From Hyphomicrobiales bacterium (lineage in GTDB: Bacteria; Pseudomonadota; Alphaproteobacteria; Rhizobiales; JACESI01), in contig JBDXGY010000003.1 of assembly GCA_039989895.1 (NCBI GenBank), positions 147,141-211,140 on the forward strand: a DNA stretch of 64,000 nt, in the 5' to 3' direction. Of the stretch, positions 60,445 through 64,000 are shown piece after piece. The translations under genes and the position numbers were made by a program. The notes beneath the pieces are model-generated. The model saw only the letters and a program-made list of their open reading frames with translations, searched no databases and was not told where the DNA came from. Position 1 is the stretch's first letter. Each line of letters opens with the position of its first letter.

Positions 60445-61320
60445 TTAGAGTGCTTCTGCACCGGAAATAATTTCGATCAATTCTTTAGTAATCTGGGCCT
60501 GACGTTGACGGTTATAGCTGATCGTTAGTTTATCGATCATCTCACCGGCATTACGTGTGGCATTATCCATAGCACTCATCCGTGCGCCTTGTTCTGAGGC
60601 GGCATTTTCTAGGAGGCCACGGAAAACCTGCATTGCAATATTGCGCGGCAGCAAGTCTTCGAGAATTTCTTCTTCTTCCGGCTCATATTCATAATGAACC
60701 TGTTCCGCGTCGTCCGTTGCTTCTGGCACTTCGGCGGGAATAATCTGCTGAGCCGTTGGAATTTGGCTGATAACAGATTGGAATTCAGAATAGAAAATCG
60801 TGCAAATATCAAATTCAATATTATCAAACATATCGATAATGCGCGCGCCAATTGGGGCAGCATCTTTGAAGGCTACGCGTTTAATTTCGCGCAGATCAAC
60901 GGTGTCGATAATGATATCGCCGAATTGAAATCTCAGTGCGTCAAAGCCTTTTTTACCAACACACAAGATTTTCACTGTTTTGCCGCTGGCTTGTAGTTCC
61001 ATTGCCTTCATGCGTGCAAGACGGGCGATTGATGAATTAAATCCACCACAAAGGCCGCGTTCTGCTGTCATAACAACAAGAAGATGGACATCATCTTTAC
61101 CTGTGCCAGCCATCAGTTTCGGCGCATTGTCGTTGCCTTGAACGCCTGCGGAAATATTTGCCATTACTTTGCTCATGCGCTCGGCATAAGGACGTGCGGC
61201 TTCAGCTGCTTCTTGCGCTTTACGCAATTTAGCAGCGGCCACCATCTGCATGGCTTTCGTGATCTTTTGCGTTGCTTTAACAGACGCGATCCGGTTTTTT
61301 AAATCCTTAAGGTTCGCCAT
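60445..61320 (-). CDS. atpG: F1 ATP synthase subunit gamma
   Basis: Rotor shaft of F1, 291 residues, made of N- and C-terminal coiled-coil helices ([20 protein letters not shown] at the start; [20 protein letters not shown] near the end) and a central alpha/beta domain ([21 protein letters not shown]). An acidic loop (about 195-215, [15 protein letters not shown]) is longer than in E. coli, as in other alphaproteobacteria. A hairpin lies between it and atpA. Confidence 0.97.
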   Translation of the reverse strand: MANLKDLKNRIASVKATQKITKAMQMVAAAKLRKAQEAAEAARPYAERMSKVMANISAGVQGNDNAPKLMAGTGKDDVHLLVVMTAERGLCGGFNSSIARLARMKAMELQASGKTVKILCVGKKGFDALRFQFGDIIIDTVDLREIKRVAFKDAAPIGARIIDMFDNIEFDICTIFYSEFQSVISQIPTAQQIIPAEVPEATDDAEQVHYEYEPEEEEILEDLLPRNIAMQVFRGLLENAASEQGARMSAMDNATRNAGEMIDKLTISYNRQRQAQITKELIEIISGAEAL

Positions 61321-61351
61321 CGAGGTCCCTTAATTCCTTATGATAGATATA

Positions 61352-61375
61352 AAAGCGCGGCTATGGCCGCGCTTT
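61352..61375 (-). terminator. Intra-operon hairpin between atpA and atpG
   Basis: Perfect 10-bp GC-rich stem (61352-61361 with 61366-61375), four-base loop, short TTTTA tail on the minus strand. It lies in the 63-base atpA-atpG gap, so it can only be a partial terminator or an mRNA-processing/stability element. Confidence 0.65.
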
Positions 61376-61383
61376 AATTTCAA

Positions 61384-62913
61384 TTATGAAAAGCTTTTAG
61401 CGAAAGCTTCAATAGCATCTTTCAGCATCGCTTCGCTCTTATCTGTCAGCTTCTCATCTTTACGGATTTGATTGAGCAGTGATGCATGTTCACCACGTAA
61501 GCTTGCCAGCAAACCTTGCTCGAATGGGCCAACTTGTGACACTTCAAGATCATCAAGATAACCTTTAACGCCAGAATAGATCACAGCAACTTGCTCTTCC
61601 GTTTTAAGCGGAGCGAACTGTGGCTGTTTCAAAAGTTCTGTCAAACGTGCGCCGCGATTAAGCAAACGCTGTGTTGCGGCATCTAGGTCGGAACCAAACT
61701 GCGCAAAAGCAGCCATTTCACGATATTGAGCCAATTCACCTTTAATAGAGCCGGCGACTTGTTTCATGGCTTTAATTTGAGCCGATGAACCCACACGTGA
61801 CACAGACAAACCAACGTTCACGGCTGGGCGGATACCTTGGTAGAACAAGTCTGTTTCAAGGAAGATCTGACCATCTGTAATCGAAATCACATTTGTCGGA
61901 ATAAAGGCTGACACGTCGTTGCCCTGTGTTTCAATCACAGGAAGCGCTGTCATGGAACCTGAACCATTATCTTCGTTCAGTTTCGCAGAACGCTCAAGCA
62001 AACGAGAGTGAAGATAAAACACGTCACCTGGGTACGCTTCACGCCCAGGAGGACGACGAAGAAGAAGTGACATTTGGCGATAAGCAACAGCTTGCTTGGA
62101 AAGATCGTCATAGGCGATCAAAGCGTGCATGCCGTTATCACGGAAATATTCACCCATTGTTGAAGCGGTAAACGGTGCAAGATACTGCATCGGTGCCGGA
62201 TCAGAGGCGGTCGCTGCCACGATGATTGAATATTCAAGTGCGCCGCGCTCTTCGAGAATTTTCACGAATTGAGCAACAGTTGAACGTTTTTGACCAACAG
62301 CAACATAAATACAGTAAAGCTTCTTGCTTTCATCATCACCCGCATTAAGAGGCGCCTGATTGAGGAAAGTATCAAGAATAATCGCTGTTTTACCTGTTTG
62401 GCGGTCACCAATAACAAGTTCGCGCTGACCACGACCAACTGGGATCAAGGCGTCAATCGCTTTAAGACCTGTAGACATTGGTTCGTGTACGGATTTGCGT
62501 GGCAAAATGCCCGGCGCTTTCACGTCCACACGGGAGCGAGTATCGCTTTCGATTGGACCTTTGCCATCGATTGGGTTTCCAAGAGCGTCAACAACGCGAC
62601 CCAGAAGACCTCTGCCGATAGGCACATCCACGATGGCGCCCGTACGCTTAACGGTATCGCCTTCTTTAATATCACGGTCAGCACCGAAGATCACGACACC
62701 AACATTGTCACTTTCCAAGTTAAGTGCCATGCCTCGAATACCACCAGGGAATTCGACCATCTCACCGGCCTGTACATTATCAAGACCATAAACGCGGGCA
62801 ATACCGTCACCGACGGAAAGCACTTGTCCGACTTCAGAAACTTCTGCTTCTTTGCCGAAATTTGCGATTTGCTCTTTGAGGATTGCGGAAATCTCCGCGG
62901 CCCGAATTTCCAT
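61384..62913 (-). CDS. atpA: F1 ATP synthase subunit alpha
   Basis: Non-catalytic nucleotide-binding subunit, 509 residues. P-loop [16 protein letters not shown] near residue 170, the arginine-finger region [20 protein letters not shown], and [20 protein letters not shown]. The start overlaps the atpH stop by one base. Length and motifs complete. Confidence 0.98.
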   Translation of the reverse strand: MEIRAAEISAILKEQIANFGKEAEVSEVGQVLSVGDGIARVYGLDNVQAGEMVEFPGGIRGMALNLESDNVGVVIFGADRDIKEGDTVKRTGAIVDVPIGRGLLGRVVDALGNPIDGKGPIESDTRSRVDVKAPGILPRKSVHEPMSTGLKAIDALIPVGRGQRELVIGDRQTGKTAIILDTFLNQAPLNAGDDESKKLYCIYVAVGQKRSTVAQFVKILEERGALEYSIIVAATASDPAPMQYLAPFTASTMGEYFRDNGMHALIAYDDLSKQAVAYRQMSLLLRRPPGREAYPGDVFYLHSRLLERSAKLNEDNGSGSMTALPVIETQGNDVSAFIPTNVISITDGQIFLETDLFYQGIRPAVNVGLSVSRVGSSAQIKAMKQVAGSIKGELAQYREMAAFAQFGSDLDAATQRLLNRGARLTELLKQPQFAPLKTEEQVAVIYSGVKGYLDDLEVSQVGPFEQGLLASLRGEHASLLNQIRKDEKLTDKSEAMLKDAIEAFAKSFS

Positions 62914-63470
62914 CAGCCAACCTCTTTCATCATCGTTTTAAGGGAATTAAGTTTTGTCCGAATGGACGTGTCGATCATCCGGCTGCCCACCTTGACGATG
63001 AGACCACCAAGAATGGATGGGTCGACAATTTCATTAAGCGTCACATCTTTGCCTATTTTGGCTTTGAGTGCCGCTTTAAGTTCTTTACGCTGTTCTGCGG
63101 TTAATTTTTTTGCTGATGTTACATCACCAGCAACTTCGCCGCGTGATTCCGCCACCATATCACGAAAACTATCGATCATGGTTGGCAATACAAATAGGCG
63201 ACGATTTGAAGCAACTACACGAATGAAGTTAGCTGTAAGGGCGCCCATTTTAGCTTTTTTCAAGATAGCGTCGATGGTTTTAATTTGATCGTCGCTTGAA
63301 AAAACCGGGCTTTCAATCAGGCGCGTTAAGTCGGTGCTTTCTGCTAGCGCCTTTTCAAGACCGTTAAGATCTTTTTCAGCGGCTTTTATTTTAGCAGCAC
63401 TGGTGCAAAGCTCAAATAATGCGCCTGCATATCGATCTGCAATGCCGGAAAGAGGAGAAGATGCAGTCAC
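62913..63470 (-). CDS. atpH: F1 ATP synthase subunit delta
   Basis: Peripheral-stalk subunit (OSCP homologue), 185 residues, with the N-terminal helical domain ([20 protein letters not shown]) and C-terminal strand-helix region ([25 protein letters not shown]). Starts at GTG 63470. First gene of the atpHAGDC operon; the F0 genes are absent here, as is normal in alphaproteobacteria where they form a separate operon. Confidence 0.97.
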   Translation of the reverse strand: MTASSPLSGIADRYAGALFELCTSAAKIKAAEKDLNGLEKALAESTDLTRLIESPVFSSDDQIKTIDAILKKAKMGALTANFIRVVASNRRLFVLPTMIDSFRDMVAESRGEVAGDVTSAKKLTAEQRKELKAALKAKIGKDVTLNEIVDPSILGGLIVKVGSRMIDTSIRTKLNSLKTMMKEVG

Positions 63471-63705
63471 GTGGACCCTATTCGTTTGAATTTAACATAT
63501 ATTCGCGAAGGGCTAAATCATTAACTAATTGTTTTTTAACAAGAAAAATTTATATTTTTCTCTAAATGAAACAGCATTTTCGCAAATTCGCGTTTTCGTA
63601 GCACAGCAAATTTGTCGACGCAATAAGGTTACTACCTGTTATTGCACGAATCGGCTTGTTTTATGCTTGAATCGACGAAAGTCGTATAATTTTATGGAGC
63701 TAATT
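63471..63705. other. Divergent intergenic region atpH / methyltransferase
   Basis: 235 bases carrying the atp operon promoter on the minus strand and the methyltransferase promoter on the plus strand. TATAAT at 63685-63690 is a plausible -10 for the latter but no good -35 is seen at the right distance. GGAG at about 63695 is its ribosome site. Confidence 0.4.
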
Positions 63706-64000
63706 ATGGAAAAAAGTCATTGGCAGGAGGGCGGCTGCGATTATGCGCTTTATCGTCCGACCTATCCGAGTAGTCTTGCCGAATCTTTAGCTGAGATTTC
63801 GCCAAATAGGAGCCTTACCCTTGATGTGGGTTGTGGTACGGGACAGCTTACGGCACTTTTGGCTGACCATTTTGAGGTGATCGTGGGGTGTGATGTGAGC
63901 TCTGATCAACTTAAGAATGCGGTGAAGCGACCAAATATAACTTATAAAATAGGATCAGCTGAAAAAATTGATGTGCAGGACAATTGCGCTGATTTGATTG
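63706..64000 (+). CDS. SAM-dependent methyltransferase, class I (5' part only)
   Basis: The first 98 codons of a gene cut by the window edge. The frame opens MEKSHWQEGGCDYALYRPTY and has the SAM-binding motif I LTLDVGCGTGQLTALLADHF near residue 40, motif II VGCDVSSDQLKNA, and an AEKIDV/DLI stretch as in motif III. The YALYRPTYP opening is typical of small-molecule methyltransferases of the UbiE/Methyltransf_11 type. Substrate unknown. Confidence 0.85.
   Translation, partial: MEKSHWQEGGCDYALYRPTYPSSLAESLAEISPNRSLTLDVGCGTGQLTALLADHFEVIVGCDVSSDQLKNAVKRPNITYKIGSAEKIDVQDNCADLI

Noticed and set aside
62290-63288. Long plus-strand reading frame (332 codons) antisense to atpA and atpH
   Set aside because: It lies wholly opposite two unmistakable ATP synthase genes, has no ribosome site and its product looks like no family; it is a shadow frame.

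Overview
The window reads as a chromosomal segment of a free-living alphaproteobacterium, most likely of the order Hyphomicrobiales (Rhizobiales). This rests on gene order and family types: coaA-hisE-hisF-hisA-hisH-DUF2628-hisB beside hslV/hslU, a Smr/mltA/Tim44/fxsA/secB/dnaQ/coaE/aroE/maf block, hemE-hemJ-rho-mnmE-mnmG-rsmG-parA-parB, an F1-only atp operon (atpHAGDC), and CtrA-type boxes (TTAA-N7-TTAAC). The DNA is fairly AT-rich for this order. Genus is not assignable by eye. I see no mobile element, prophage or CRISPR array; nearly everything is core genome.

Layout. 0-2.3 kb: mscL, a single-domain response regulator, and a DUF1636/cobU pair for cobalamin work. 2.3-7.8 kb: grpE, coaA and the histidine block on the minus strand. 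8-11 kb: the HslUV protease genes, split by a polytopic membrane protein gene. 11-18 kb: cell-wall, secretion, proofreading, CoA and shikimate genes. 18.14-18.69 kb: an AT-rich gene-free stretch next to hemE that I interpret as the chromosomal replication origin. It holds DnaA-box-like sites, a perfect CtrA box, GANTC sites and an iterated TTGATAGT element, and genes diverge from it on both sides. 18.7-27.5 kb: hemE to parB, with two perfect parS sites (after mnmE and inside rsmG). 27.5-38.9 kb: holA, lptE, leuS, a PLP protein, an L,D-transpeptidase-like protein, an OmpR-type regulator, xth, lolA-like and ftsK; ftsK has its own CtrA box. 39-41.9 kb: glnK-amtB behind a sigma-54-type promoter, then tesB. 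42-46.5 kb: a UbiH-type monooxygenase, a TetR regulator, bluB, UPF0434, a LON-domain protein and a CnoX-like thioredoxin.

46.7-48.3 kb holds tRNA-Gly(GCC) and a dadA-type oxidoreductase led by a tandem glycine riboswitch. 48.9-54.1 kb is a complete Tat-exported binding protein plus LivHMGF-type ABC importer. 54.2-58.4 kb holds a glutathione transferase, a GDP-mannose-producing ManC and a CysN-CysC fusion whose GTPase half has lost its P-loop and DxPGH motif while the APS-kinase half is intact. 58.5-63.5 kb is the atp operon, and the window ends inside a SAM methyltransferase gene.

The most noteworthy items are the degenerate CysN/active CysC fusion beside manC, the origin with its repeated element and CtrA/DnaA/GANTC sites, the glycine riboswitch on a dadA-type gene, and the membrane gene between hslV and hslU. 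All functional statements are inferred from sequence; no search was run.
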